From contig CM062816.1 of assembly GCA_031772625.1 (NCBI GenBank), positions 630,571,269-630,635,268 of the forward strand: a stretch of DNA of 64,000 bases, given 5' to 3'. The translations under genes were made by a program, and so were the position numbers. Source of the DNA: Pinus tabuliformis (taxonomy: Eukaryota > Streptophyta > Pinopsida > Pinales > Pinaceae). The notes under the pieces were generated by a model. That model searched no databases, was not told where the DNA came from, and saw only the letters and a program-made list of their open reading frames with translations. Shown here in pieces: positions 48,737 to 61,904 of this stretch (its first letter is position 1; every line of letters begins with the position of its first letter).

Positions 48737-51700
48737 TGTTGAGGTCTGAAAATTCGCTGCAACAACATGGGGGATAAGCACCTGTTCGGGGACTTGAATA
48801 TTGTCCCTTTTCCATTCGGAATTGTGGCTCTCACTAGATATAATGGGATCAAATTTCCAATAAACATGTCATAGAATGGATAGAGTGTTCTTAACTAAAA
48901 ACTATGTAATAGATGGGGGTGATTTATAAATAGAAATACATGTATATTAATATATTTACTACTGGGGTTACTTATGTTTATGCAATTTCAAATGATTGTC
49001 CTTAATGCATTGATAATAAAGATTAATCAAACACTTACAAAAATGAAAAGAATTTAAGATAATTATTTTGATTAGATATTTAATCAAAATAATTGATGAA
49101 ATTGTATCGCAATAAAATAACGTTAACAAATCGCTTCTTTATGTATTAAAGATGACAATTATAACATGTTTATAAGTGAGTTAATGCAAAACTGCCTTAG
49201 AAAGGATACATATAATAAACGATATAAAGAGAAATGAGTATCAATTCGTAAACAAAACATAAATACAATGATAAAAGTACACGATGCATGTTACTCTGCT
49301 CATCAAAGAATTAGTTTTGGTCTAGTATTTCTCATTAAGATTGTTTCAAAAGTAAAAAAGTTCAATCTTCCAAAGCCTCCTTTACAAAATTTCAAGACCT
49401 TGATCTAGTCATTATACTAAGATAAACTTAAAAGTATAGAAGTGAAAGCTTCCAAATTATTTCCTTATAAAATTTGGAGACCCGTTCTTTGTCGACATGA
49501 AAGGGTTTATATAAAAAATAAAGTATAAAAATAGACAATACGTAAAAAGTGATGAGGAAGTTGCAACAACTCTCCTTAAAATAAGATAGGACATAAATAG
49601 AAGTTGTTGAAATGATGAACCCATCAATGCAATTGTGTCTATTCTTTCGTTTGCTACTTGAGCTCATAAATATTCATCATTGGCTTAACTTCAAGGGGCT
49701 GACCTGTCCTCATACATAGTTGTCCGGTGTACACTGCATCTGAAATTGTAGGAAGCATATGAGTGGATGAGTCATCAAGGAAGTAGAGCATTAGCCACTG
49801 ATTGTGTGTTTCCACTAGATATTTCCAGTACATGTCCCAATCAAGTTTTGTTAACTTTTTAATTGCTTCTTCCTTTTCTTTTGAAATTTCCTGCCATTTC
49901 CTTTCTACAACTTTAATATCAGGAATACTACAAGGTAGTAATTCTTGAATCAATTTTGAATTATGTAGGTTGTCATTGATGTTTCAATGATGTTATTAGC
50001 ATCATCATTTTCCTTGGAGACTGCTCTTTCTACCTTTTTCAACTGAATGTCCCAATGTGTAAAGACGATTTCCTAGTGAGATTCATCTATTTTGGAAAGG
50101 GCTACTGCTATTCCTTCTGGTGTATCCTCCCATGTTATAAATCTTGAGATTTTTTAATCAATTTCATTGAAAGTCATCATTAGATCGGATGATTGATTCA
50201 TCAATGAATCACTTTTAACAAATAGTGGATTGATGATTGATAACATCTCACAGAAAATCGCTTTTTTGTTTGATAATAGAGTGTTTAATTATAATGCTTC
50301 CTTTATAAATTATTCCACTTTAGGATAGTCCTTCATCTGATCAAGTGAAAATTGGAGCTACTGGATTTGAGTATCCTTAGTACTAATGTTTTCCTGATGT
50401 TGGAGGTTTAATTTATGAAAGCTCTACTCGAGTTGAGACAATTGTGTCTTGACTTGTTGATCAATACTTTGCCTTTCCTCTACCATTTGTTGTTCCAACT
50501 ATTGAATTATTTCTTCCTTTTCCCTGATTAGTTGTCAAATTTCTGCTTCTTTATCAATCGTAGCAGATGCATAAGCACATGCAAACTATGACAACCTTGT
50601 TAAATTCTGTGAAGGATAAGTTTGTGTATCCTTCCATACTATCTCCATTGGTATATAACTGGGAATGACTGTTCATGATGGCTCTCTTATTCTTCTTTTC
50701 CTATGTATTTTCGTAACAACCTAATGTTTGGGACTGTAAAACACCTCAAGAGGATGTATTTCTTCCACTTTAAGGACAATTTTGTGTGAAGGGAATGCCG
50801 AGATGATTTCAATTTATTTTGTAGTAACATCTTTATCAAAATCCCTATTAGTAAATGATCTCTCTCAAGTGTTCTGGGTCATGCTGAATGTTTTATACAT
50901 CTTAATATTCTATGTCCATTATTGTACTTTAAGTTGTTGATCAAACTATTTCTAAGCTTCATCCAGTTCATTATTGAAGGGTGTTTTATCAGTATGAATT
51001 TATGTGGATTTATCTTCCACTTAAATATATTTAGAAACTTGCTCTGAGTCTTGTTCTAAATTCTTCTCTGAATTTTTCTCTGAATCCTCTTCTGAACCTT
51101 GCTCTGAACACTTCTCTAAATCTGGCTCTTCTTGGGAAATCGATTGAGGAATCCTCAATGGATCCCAAGGGATGTTTTGCAGTCTTCTTTCTCTATATTC
51201 TATTAATTTTGCTACCATTTCTTGATTCAATTTCAATGAGCCAAGTGTTGTACTTGTGAAAATATCTCGTAAAGTTAAGGTAGGTCATCATAGTCATCAT
51301 TTTCATGACTAAATTGCCTAATTTTTACTTGGGTAGTGACATTCTGTGCTACTTTATTTGGATTGAACTATCTGTTAGGCATAGTATCAAGAATTAAACA
51401 TGTAATATCATATTTTGTAGGGAATGAAGGCTAAGGATATTTCTTGGCTTCCTTTAGGGTCTTTGTCAATCCATCCCCTATAGTTTGATAAGGAATCTCC
51501 CTACCGAGTAGTTTATTAGGGAGATATAATGGCAGAACATGAGGAGGTGCTAGACCTCCATAGACTCTAACATAGGTAAATAGCTCTTAACCAAATCACC
51601 TTCCTATTGGTATGAAATCAATTTTTGCCCTTCGTACAGTCTTGGGGCTCTTTTATAAAAAATGTCTTAGTGTATTGGTAGCATGAATCCTTGGCAATTT

Positions 51701-53175
51701 TTATAAAAATGGGCTTGGATATAAGAATAGGGACGAGCTAGAGAAGATAGAGAGTACATACCCAACTTTTCATGTTTGTGTTTGTTTGGGTAGGACTCCA
51801 TCTCTTAATTGGATAATACTCCACCTCATTCTCGCTTGCAAAATGTTGGAGGAAATCTATGTAATACATCTTATGTGGGTTGGGTATATGGTACATTTTC
51901 TTCAAATCTTGATCTGTAAAAGGCCCGATGATTTTTTCTTAAAGTGAGGAATGTCCTATTGGTGATATTGATGTTCTCAATTATCCATTTCATCATATTG
52001 GTAAAGGGAAGTATCTTGGGTCGTGCAACGATCCTGTGAAAAGAAGAGCTGGCATCTTCATAGTTGGAGGGTTCAGAAGATGAAGCAGCGTTCGCTATCA
52101 TCACTCTTTGAATTACCTTGGGTCCTTCACTTTCAAGCAATTGATACATGGTTTCCCATGAGTATGTTCGACTTTCTATCATGCACGTAGTGTCCAAGAA
52201 AAGTGGGGGCATTTCTGTTACATCGAAAGAAGAACATGTGGGTTGTGAATCTTCCATGGCTTTCTTTCCTTTCTTTGCTTTGGTGATGGTGTTACACTAT
52301 TTCTTCTCACGTTTAACCTACAATTGGAATAAAAGAGAAATGAAGAACAATAGGTTTGAAATGTGGGAGAATTTGAACATACAAGGTTTGAAATGATGGA
52401 GAATATAGTTTAAATGCGAAAAATATGAAATATCTATATATAGACCATTAAATCACCTTGGGTATTTACATCATAAATAATGTTAGAAGTTGTTAATAAC
52501 TGAAATCATGGCTTCACGTGACAATTTATTGTTCCATTAATAGATTGCATCACAAGAACCTTACAAATGGTAATCTAAAACATGTTTCCTTCTGTTTTCC
52601 CGATATGCGATAGCGATACCTTTATATCGGCGGTTTGGGTATCGAAATTCCACGATGCATTGATAATAATATCGCAAGCGGGGTTTGGAGCGAAGGATAA
52701 TCGAAATGACCAAATGCCTTTTGTGATAGTGAAATTGCGAGGAATGATGTGGCACTGGAGTGGGCTCGACTGATGATTTACTAATTGTGCTTTTCCTTTG
52801 TTTTATTCATTGTCATTATTTTATTAAATTCGTGCCTTTTAATAAAGAGCTTCATTGTAGTTAGAAGATCAAAAGTGAATGGAGCACCTTGCGTTCTGCC
52901 AATTTGCGATTCATCTTGAAGTGATATATCTATAGTGGTGCATTAATTGTTATGTTGGGTCTCAATGGTTTATCACATATTATAATTGGAGTGGTCCTCA
53001 TGGATTTTATATAGATTTTATATATCATGCTTCTTATAAGATTTGTGATGTGGATCAGCTGTGTTATAAAGTGACTATGTTAAAAATAATTAAGATTTTT
53101 AAAATTTAAGTATGTATTTTTTCTCGCGGGGTGGAGGGTACTTTATCTTATTGAAAATATCAAAAGGATAGAAAA
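48737..53175 (-). repeat. Giant Ty3 5' LTR, about 4.4 kb
   Basis: Begins TGTTGAGG at 48737, matching 28931. It is colinear with the 3' LTR except for length differences near 29305-30150 and 32290-32640. The right boundary is set by loss of similarity near 53175. No clear 5-bp target duplication was found at the outer ends. Confidence 0.65.
49650..52257 (-). pseudogene. LTR-borne coding relic (5' LTR copy)
   Basis: Starts MEDSQPTCSSFDVTE near 52257 and shares SWETMYQLLESEGPKVIQR and KWIIENINITNRTFLT with the 3' LTR copy. An acidic Glu/Ser/Asn repeat (EEDSEKNSEKNLEQDSEQ, near 51090) is followed by a Gln-rich coiled-coil zone and the C-terminal block KKLTKLDWDMYWKYLV ... DDSSTHMLPTISD ... IYELK (49953-49654). 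Its middle globular part is mostly missing compared with the 3' LTR copy. Not an LTR-element gene of known type; the function is unknown. It is a fossil with many breaks. Confidence 0.5.
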
Positions 53176-53673
53176 TTGTTCCATAACGATTCGAATATAT
53201 ATATATATATATATATAAACAAAAATATCTAGATAAATAAATAATTAAAATTCTATAATAGTCAAACCTAATATTAATTAAATATATATAAGTAAACTAA
53301 TGTCCCGTAATAAATAAATAAAACTATAGAATAATAAGAACTAAAGAATAATATGGAGACTCAAATAAAAGAAATATTAAAAGGTATAATATATAGGGAA
53401 ATAAAAATTAATTTAATAAACGAAATTATAAATTAAGAATAAAGAAAAATCTTAATGCATACTTAAATTAAATTAAATTAAAATAAAACATAAATATGAT
53501 CTTACAATAAATAGACAGATAAATAAAACTAAGAATAAAGGGTAGTGATCCAACAATTATTAATTATCCAAACATCATCTCTATTAAGAGTATTTTATTT
53601 TCTTTCAATCTTAATAGCCTCCCTCAATTTCTAATGATGGAAATGATCAATATAAGCGATGAATTGGGCATAT
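53176..53673. other. AT-rich noncoding sequence
   Basis: A short (TA)n run lies at about 53196-53216, then very AT-rich sequence with many TAAATAAA/AATAAA runs. No gene or element was recognised. Confidence 0.5.
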
Positions 53674-54228
<555 letters not shown>

Positions 54229-55700
54229 ACACTAGTATAAAATTGCTAATTAGTTACTAAAAAGCCAACTAACATTTACATTTAAATGATGATTTTTCAG
54301 TCAATGACCAATAATGGCCAATTTAGAATATCTTATAACACGACCAACTTTTAGTTGTGCTTATCTTACTCATTAATTGGTTGTCTCAATTTTATCATCT
54401 AGTAATATATTTAGTCAAAAATTTGGTCATTAATTTAAAATAGATTTCACCAACATATTGGTCGCATTATAAGATACTATAAATTATCTACTATTATTCA
54501 TATATACGAAAATTTTATTTATCCTTTCAAACCAATTAACAACCAAATAAATACAACTAAATTTTTGTCGTATTATAAGATAACGTAAATTAGCTACTAA
54601 TAGTCATATATATGTAAAATGTAGTCATCATTTATAATCACACGTTTATCATTGACGTAGTCATTTATCTTTTTTTGGTAGTTTCATATTCGTTATAAAT
54701 GACTTATTTAGTAGTTTATATTAATTTCATTTACATTCATTAATAATCATTATAAACAACCAATTTAGTCCAATATTAATTTTGTTTGTGTTCACCATTA
54801 ATCAATCTAAGCTACGAATTTAGTACCTTTAGATTGATTTTATGTGTTCATTATCAATCAACATAAATTAATTAGTACTATTTTGCGACTAAATTTAAAA
54901 CATGTCATACAATTTGTATGCTCATCTAATATGAAAACATGAAGTTGCATATGTTAATTGTAATGCTAAATAATATCAAATACCACTAAAAATAATTTCA
55001 ACCACAAATTATATTATATTAAATTTGAAGTTTACATCATGATTTTCCAACTTAATATTGGTTGTACTACAATTTACACATAAAAATATTGTTTCATCAC
55101 TTCAAAACATTATCATTGTGTTCGCGTGGCATTTCAGGTCAATTCACCAACTCTAAATAATTGACCATGAGTCTCTATATGTGTCTCATGTGGGGTATTG
55201 GCTTTAAGGGTATCATTAGACTAGTTCTATTCTCTCTCTCTCTTTCTGCATTTGTCACTCCAATGTTATTGCTACCCTCTTTCTTCAATTCCTGCTTCTT
55301 ACAAACAACAACAAGTTCCTCTTTCGAAAATCAAAGAAGATATAATTTAGAGAATAAGACATGAAAGACAATGAAAACTTGAATATAAAATAAAATAGAC
55401 CTAAATTATTTATATGACACCTGGAAATTAGCAATGCCAATGCCATTTTTCCTCCAAAAAACAAGAAACTTGAATAAGTTTTTTTAAGTTGGGCAATAGT
55501 GGCCACTATGGCCAAATGACCTGTATAATTAAAGAAAATAAAACATCCCCATAGAAAAGAACACCTTTGGAACTTAGTATTCAACCATCAAGAAAAGCTT
55601 AAGCACAATCCTCCTAGCTAAGTTGCATGCTAAAAATATCCAGTTGTAGATAACTTGTGCAAAATAAATGGAAAGAAAATGACAGCATACAATAAACAAT
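54229..55700 (+). mobile_element. CACTA-like terminal and subterminal region, copy 1
   Basis: Begins CACTAGTATAAAAT, like the CACTAxxAxAAAA termini of En/Spm (CACTA) DNA transposons. It is followed by subterminal repeats in both orientations with GGTCG(T/C)(G/A)TTATAAGATA and TAGCTACTAATAGTCATATATATG. The rest (55100-55640) matches 57740-58300. No transposase was recognised and the inverted opposite end was not found. The right limit is approximate. A CACTA-derived nonautonomous relic is the best guess. Confidence 0.4.
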
Positions 55701-56687
55701 GTATGCCAACTCACTAGAAAATTGTATCATGGAATAAAAAAATGCTCCTATGGTTACCCATATATATGGGAGGGTAACAATTCCCAATATGCCATGATCC
55801 TTAGGGTCGAGAGTAAGTAACCGTCCTACTAATGTAATGATTGATTGGTTGCATCTTGTCCCTACCTATCCTTCATGAGCGGCAATAATATAAATAATTT
55901 CATCCTTAACTAGATTTACTCCATATAATATTTTTCACATGCTATCTCCACATACCCACCAAAAATGTCACATATGCTAAACAAATGGTATTTTGGAATT
56001 TTTTCTAAAACTATGTCAGTTACAACCCCCTTTCAATGTATCTCACCAAATGTATCAAGTTTATTATCTTATTTTATATTCATTCACATCATGAAAATTT
56101 AAATTTCAAAAACCAAGAAAACCCCAATACCTTTTGGATCATAATGCTCATCCATATTTGCTACACATTGTAGGAATTAATACTTTCTTACGATCAACTA
56201 ACTAGTCTTAATATATATTTTTCTTCTTTCATTTTAGAAGCACATAAAGTGATTTTCTATTATCTCGCAAACATGTTTCCATTAAAAGTGGTCATTCCAT
56301 CACTCTTCATGAAATTTTTCCATGCAACCTTTTATTTCCTGCCCTGACAAAACAACTCTTGCATTATTATATTAAAGAGCATGTTTCATGTGCCATAACA
56401 AATATGATTTGCAAGATCTTATGAGTACTATAGAAAAACTAGACATAGTATTACTAAAAATGTATAATGAACTAGAAATGGTGGAAACCATAACAAACCT
56501 AAAAGGAATTGAAAAGACAACAAATGAAAGATGATGCCATACCCCTTCTTCAAGTTTCCTATCTAGAAAATAAAGGCAATAAGAATTACGTGTAGCAAGA
56601 GTCAAGGCTCCATAAGCACTTCACACAACATATACATTTCACCCATGGAACCAACAAAAAAGATGTGAAGAATGAGTTTTCTCACTA
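55701..56687. other. Unassigned sequence between the two CACTA-like copies
   Basis: About 1 kb. No domain was recognised on either strand. A 77-codon minus-strand frame at 56372-56605 looks like chance. It may be interior DNA of the duplicated element. Confidence 0.35.
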
Positions 56688-58320
56688 GTACAAAATGACT
56701 AATTAGTTACTAAAAAAAGGACTAAAGTTTTCATATAAATGACCATTTTTCATTCAATGGCTAGTAGTAGCTAATTTACAATATCTTACAACATGACCAA
56801 ATTTTAGTCATTTTTAGATTAATGATTAATTGGTTATCTCAATTAAATTGTCTAGTGGTATATTTAGGCATTAATTTAGTTATTTATTTAGTGTTTAATT
56901 TCCACAATTAATTACCAAATATACAACAAAATTTACTACTATATGTTCACCCGAGTAAGCCAATTAATGACTGAATAAATACGACCAAAATGTTGGTCGT
57001 GTTATAAGATATTGTAAATTAGCTACTAATAGTCATATATATGAAAATTTTAGTCAAGATTTGAAAACAATTGATGACCAAAGAAATATGACTAAATTTT
57101 GGTCGTGTTATAAAATACTATAAATTAGATATTAATAGTCATATATATGAAAACATTGGTCATCATTTGAAACAAATTAATGACAAAAGAAATATGATTA
57201 AATTTTGGTCATGTTATAAGATATTGTAAATTAACAACTAATAGTCATATATATGCAACATTTAGTCATCATTTGTAATCACAAATTTATCATTTGCAAT
57301 AGTCATTTATCTTTCCTTGGTAGTTTCATATTCATTATATAACCAAATAATTTAGTAGATAATATTTATTTCATTTAGTTTGATTAATACTCATTATAAA
57401 AAACTAATTTAGTTGTATATTCATTTTATTTGTGTTTATTATTAATCAATATAAACTACTAATTTAGTAGCTTTAGATTAATTTTTTGTGATTATTATTA
57501 ATCAACATAAATTAATTAGTATGATTTTGTGACTAAATTAAAAAAAGTGTCATACAATGTGCATGTTCATCTAATATAAAAATGCAAAATTACATATGTT
57601 AATTACAATACTAATCTATAGAAAGTACAACTATAAATAATTTCAATCACATAAACTATATTATATAAAATGTAAAATATTACAATATCAGTTTCCAATT
57701 TAATATTGGTTGGACTACAATTTACACATGAAATTTTGTTTCATCACTTCAAAGCATTATCATTGTGTTGCCAAGGAATTGCATGTGATTTCAACAACTC
57801 GAAAGACTTGACCATCATTCTCTATGTGTGTGTCTTATGTACGATACATATTGGCTCTAAGGGTAACACTAGATGAGTTTTGTTCTCTCTCTATCTTTTC
57901 ACATTTTTCGCTCCAATGTTATATATATTGTTCTCCTCTTTCATCAATTCTTGGATTAGTACCATCAATATTCAGTTCTGAGTTGTTTTTGTGTAATACA
58001 TGAAAGATGATGAACGCTAGAATATAAACTAAAGTAGACTATAAAATATTTATACAACATAAATGCTAACATCAGCAATGTCAAAGCTATTTTTCCCCAT
58101 AAAAGTGAGAAATTCAAACAAGTTTTCTTGAGTTGGGCGATAGTGGCTATTATGTGGCCAGATGACCTGTATAAACAAAAAAAATAAAACATCACCATAG
58201 GAAATAACACCTTAGTAACTTAGTATTCAACCTTCAAGGAAAGCTTAAGGTACAATCATCTCAACTAAGTTACATGCTAAAAATATCAAGTTGTAGATAA
58301 CTTGTGAAACAAAATAATAT
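56688..58320 (+). mobile_element. CACTA-like terminal and subterminal region, copy 2
   Basis: Begins CACTAGTACAAAATG in the same orientation as copy 1, 2.46 kb further on. Three tandem units of about 108 bp (near 56985, 57092 and 57199) carry the TTTTGGTCGTGTTATAAGATATTGTAAATTA motif, and an inverted version lies at 56755-56815. Such palindromic subterminal arrays are typical of transposase-binding ends of CACTA elements. Confidence 0.4.
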
Positions 58321-59679
58321 GAGATGTGATGTCTAATCCTTGTCATTATATTTGCAACAAAATTTCATTCTCTAATCCATGAACTTTGTCAAGTATATAA
58401 ACAACATGTGCTTAAATAATAACATGAAAGTAAACTTTGTAATAGTCATGAAATATTTTAACAAAAAACAACTAAAAGGATTTCAATCAATATTGTGTAA
58501 TACTAATTTCATCTTGAAGCTTTGGTTGTTGTTTAAATGGACATAATACCTAGTATTTTCAATTTCATAGTTAAAAGACAAAACAAAATAAAAATAAATG
58601 TTCAAAATAAAATCAAACAATACAAAGACGATATCTTGGAATTGACATTGCATTTATAAATTGATTTACCTTTCCATCGATGTCTTATGTGGCATTCCTA
58701 ATATTTTTTCTTGCACAAAATAATGGTCAATGAGGTGAAAGAATTACAACATTAAAAACCATAGCAATCCCTACTAGAAACATTTCAAAATTAGATGGCT
58801 CGAGTGCATAAATGATCTCCAATAGAAAATGAATCCTATCCAATCCATGCTCTCCATTGTCTTCCCATCCTTTTCCAATGACATTTCTTGTAACTTGCAC
58901 ACGCCAAAATCAAGTAAGAATCAAATCAAGGATTTGACATTTGTTTTTATCTTTCATACCAATAAACTTTGAATCTAAAAATATTTACGCCGTAAGGGGT
59001 TTCCCTTTGAAATCAACTTTCCTCTGGGGTTACGTGTACAATTCTAAGCCTTTGATTTAATTGTTAGATGATTAAGATAATATTACCCATCCAATTGATT
59101 TAACTACAAATTATAGACGATTAAGATAATCTTACCCATCATATTGATTTAACTACAAATTATAAAAATGAGATGTGACCCAGCAGATCGACCTCACCCT
59201 TGCCCTCGCTCGACGCTACGCTACTTCCAGGTGCTTGAGACCTCGCACTTGCTCTCGCGCGGTAATACTTCTAAGTGCTTCTTGGACTGGAATGGAATTG
59301 ATCATCTGATTTGCATTCACTCTCTACATCGATCGAAGGCTTCAAGTCGGATGTCGGTGGCGTGGTGGAGGACAGACCGGCTTAAAGAAACTGTTGTTGT
59401 GGGAAAGATAATTTGGCTCCCCTTCTTCTCTGTTTTATTTCAGGCATAGTAATTTGGGTTTTTTGGTGTAGCTTGCTTCAAGATTTCTATGTGTTGGTTT
59501 ACCCATTTCTACTTATTACATATGCGGGACAAGTGGCTTATTTGATTTTTGTCAGAGTGGAGGCTGAAATGCAAAAATAAACAAATAATTAAACTTTTTG
59601 TGTGTCTTTGCTTCATAGCATCTGCATTATTGTGTACTCTGTAACTCCTAGATTGCTGTAAACTGATAGAGCGCTACCT
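58321..59679. other. Noncoding sequence upstream of the H2A gene
   Basis: 58321-59060 is AT-rich with no recognised gene. 59069-59163 holds two tandem units of about 48 bp (GATTAAGATAAT(A/C)TTACCCATC...). From 59164 to about 59480 the base content rises and short CTCGC-rich stretches appear, which suits a promoter or 5' leader of the H2A gene. No clear TATA box was identified. Confidence 0.4.
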
Positions 59680-60330
59680 ATGGAAACCTCTGCTAAGTCA
59701 GGGAAGGGTGCAGGGGGCCAAAAGGGAGGATCCAAGAAAAAGCTCATCATGAAGTCAGTCAAGGCTGGCCTTCAATTTCCTGTTGGAAGGCTCGCCACGT
59801 ATCTGAAGAATGGCAGATATGCCAAGAGGGTTGGGATTGGAGCCCCCATTTTTCTTGCAGCTGTGCTTGAATAACTAGCAGTTGAGGTAAATATTGATAT
59901 GAATTATGTTTTTAACACATTGATTTGGTTCTATGATGTAGCGATTTGTTTGGTGGTTCGATTGCATGAGTGGCTTTTTTCAATTAGTGTGCTTTTCGAG
60001 TTAGGGTTTTGGGGATTTACAAGATATTGGATTTATTTCGTGGGGTGTTAAGGGTTTCATTTTGGGGAATTTGTTCATTTAGTTTTGGGGCTCTTTTTTC
60101 GGTTCCACGTTCTTAAATTGGCAGGAAATGCTGCCAGAGACAACAAGAAGAATAGGATAATTCCCCGCCATATTCAGATGGCCGTGAGAAATGACAATGA
60201 ATTGGGAAATCTTTTGGGGAAGGTTACCATAGCTCATGGAGGCGTAATTCCAAACATTCACCAGGTGCTCTTGCCCAAGAAAGCTGGAAAAAAGTCGAGA
60301 GAGAAGGCTAAAGGCTCAAAGAAGTCCTAG
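59680..60330 (+). pseudogene. Histone H2A gene with one intron, probably inactivated
   Basis: Exon 1 (59680-59886) encodes a Gly/Lys-rich tail and [31 protein letters not shown]. Exon 2 (60109-60330) encodes [40 protein letters not shown] and a Lys/Ser tail ending GSKKS. The intron position, between LAAE and VLELAGN, is usual for plant H2A. A stop (TAA, 59872-59874) replaces the Tyr of LEYLAAE. The exon 1 donor (GAG|GTAAAT) is normal, but AC rather than AG precedes exon 2. Two acidic-patch residues that bind neighbouring nucleosomes are changed (E64 to K, E91 to N). The tail lacks the SQEF end of H2A.X. Length and order are otherwise complete. It is best read as a fairly young pseudogene rather than a processed copy. 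Confidence 0.75.
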
Positions 60331-60953
60331 TGGCATTTGGATTTTGGGGTTTTGTCGTATTTGTAAGCATCCATAGCCATGAATATGAATGTGTCTGATT
60401 TGACTGTCAGCGGGCCTAGGTGTCATGATTTTGGGTTTTTTTGTGTGACATTGATGCTAATGTTGTAGCCTTCGAAGGTTTTATGGGTCACGGTGCCTGT
60501 ATGGCCATGTTTCTCCCTGTTTTGTTTGTGTGGAATTAATCTGGAGACTGGTGGCGATGCCTTTTGTATAATGAATAATTTGGATTAAAATCCTTTTTTC
60601 TATGTGGTTCATTTGCCAAGTTTTATATGTTTGAAACACAAAAACCTCTTGTGAATCGCAGGTTCTCGCTTACTATAAAATATAATCCCTGTTTTAATTT
60701 CTAAAATTCTAGGGCTACTGATTACAATACTGCTATTCATTTGGTCAGAAATTTGGAATTTTCTTATTACGCCCTTTTGGGTTCTAATTAAATCTGTGAA
60801 AGGAATGGCTCCATTTTAACGCGTACACGTTCACAAAATCAGGGGATAAATTACATTATCCTCTCAGTGGAATCAAAGGAATTGTCTATATAGTCCTTTT
60901 TCGGAATCAAACCTAAATCTTTAACTAGGGTTTTAATAATCTACAGCTTTAAT
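60331..60953. other. H2A 3' flank and spacer
   Basis: A T/G-rich stretch like a plant 3' untranslated region runs to about 60600 (AATAAT-type polyadenylation candidates near 60570). AT-rich spacer follows. No gene is seen. Confidence 0.4.
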
Positions 60954-61345
60954 ATGAAATACTTCCATTTTTGGAGGATCTTGCAAGGAAAGACACTGGT
61001 GGAAATGGATCCTACAGAGAAGATAAGGATGGAAGACACCCCTGGTTTAACGTTTAAGACTTTCAGTGGCACGATGAGTGGTTTCGTTGGGGGTATGTCT
61101 GAGGAGGTATGGTGGCCAGATGGTATGATGTGCCGAAGGTTGAAAGGAGAACCCTTTCAGGTTTAATCAATAATATGCAACTTATAGGGAGTTATGGTCT
61201 CACATTTGCTGCAATCTAAGGGGTCTTTGCATTGACGAATCACATGGTTGAGAAATTTTGAGAGAAGGACTTCTGGAATGGACCCATGGGTGGCTTTGTT
61301 GCTGGCACCTCCATCTTGGGTTTCAGAGGTAGAGATTCTACCTGT
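60954..61345 (+). pseudogene. Complex I B14.7 / OEP16-3-like pseudogene
   Basis: From 61001 the frame MDPTEKIRMEDTPGLTFKTF SGTMSGFVGGM resembles the start of plant OEP16-3/B14.7 (MDPAE..., GxxxKTIKGSITGFGAGT), a TIM17/22/23-family membrane protein found as a mitochondrial complex I subunit. A second block at 61185-61345, in another frame, gives GSYGLTFAAI, then the HMVEKF and EKDFWNGPMGGFVAGTSILG FRGR equivalents of GGVYIGVEQLVQNFRxKRDF and GGFVAGASVLGYRAR. The two blocks are separated by a frameshift, and stops fall at 61217 and 61264. The C-terminal third is missing. No intron is visible between the blocks, which would fit a processed copy. Confidence 0.7.
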
Positions 61346-61904
61346 TCGAAAGATATGTTTTTTCTGGGAAAAATTCTTCTAAACTCAATTATAGTGCTGA
61401 TAATTAATTATTTATATTAGACAAAATGCTTACTTTCATTACTGTGTCGAAATTGAACCCATGGCTAATATGAATATATTACTATTTAATGTAGCCTTCT
61501 TACGAGATACAGTTCTAAAGATCCATTTTGTTAGAAACCATGGGTGTGTATCTTTTCTATTATAATGTTTCCCCAGACTTTTCTCTGGCCTTGGTTGCTT
61601 GTCATGTTTTGCTTCAAAAGATGTCCCCTGGCCTCGAGGGGCGAAACATGTCTCTAAGATTCGAACGTTGGCAGGAGCATATAACACACCTCTTTCCTAA
61701 CCAAACACCCTTGTTGACATGTAATTTTTTAATTTGGTGTCTCAATACAATCGACTTTTTGAAGCACATGATGGGAACGACAATTTTATTTTCCTGTTGA
61801 TCCTCTGTGGGTGTGGGTTGTATTTTAAATCGAGTCTGACGAAACACATCTTCAATTCAATTTTCTTTAGTTAAGTACTCCTACCAACTCAGAAATTTCA
61901 TAAG
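61346..61904. other. Unassigned spacer
   Basis: No domain was recognised. Open frames 61528-61800 and 61439-61687 overlap on opposite strands and look like chance. Confidence 0.4.

Larger units (their letters stand above)
28931..53175 (-). mobile_element. Giant Ty3/gypsy fossil with 4.4-5.2 kb LTRs, hosting a nested copia
   Basis: Two long direct repeats, 28931 to about 34090 and 48737 to about 53175, flank a minus-strand Ty3/gypsy interior. A primer site adjoins the right repeat at 48717-48736, which proves which repeat is the 5' LTR. In element order come gag (48660-46730), protease (46708-46146), reverse transcriptase (about 45250-44610, resuming after the copia), RNase H side and integrase (36866 to about 35750), about 1.6 kb of unassigned sequence, and the 3' LTR. 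Without the copia the element is about 17 kb. A 225-base sample of the two LTRs differs at about 10%, so it is old (roughly 7-25 million years if 2e-9 to 7e-9 changes per site per year is assumed). It is broken, with many breaks in each coding part. Confidence 0.8.

Noticed and set aside
59168-59449. 93-codon plus-strand frame upstream of H2A
   Set aside because: Cys/Arg/Ser-rich with no domain and no continuation; more likely H2A promoter or leader sequence.
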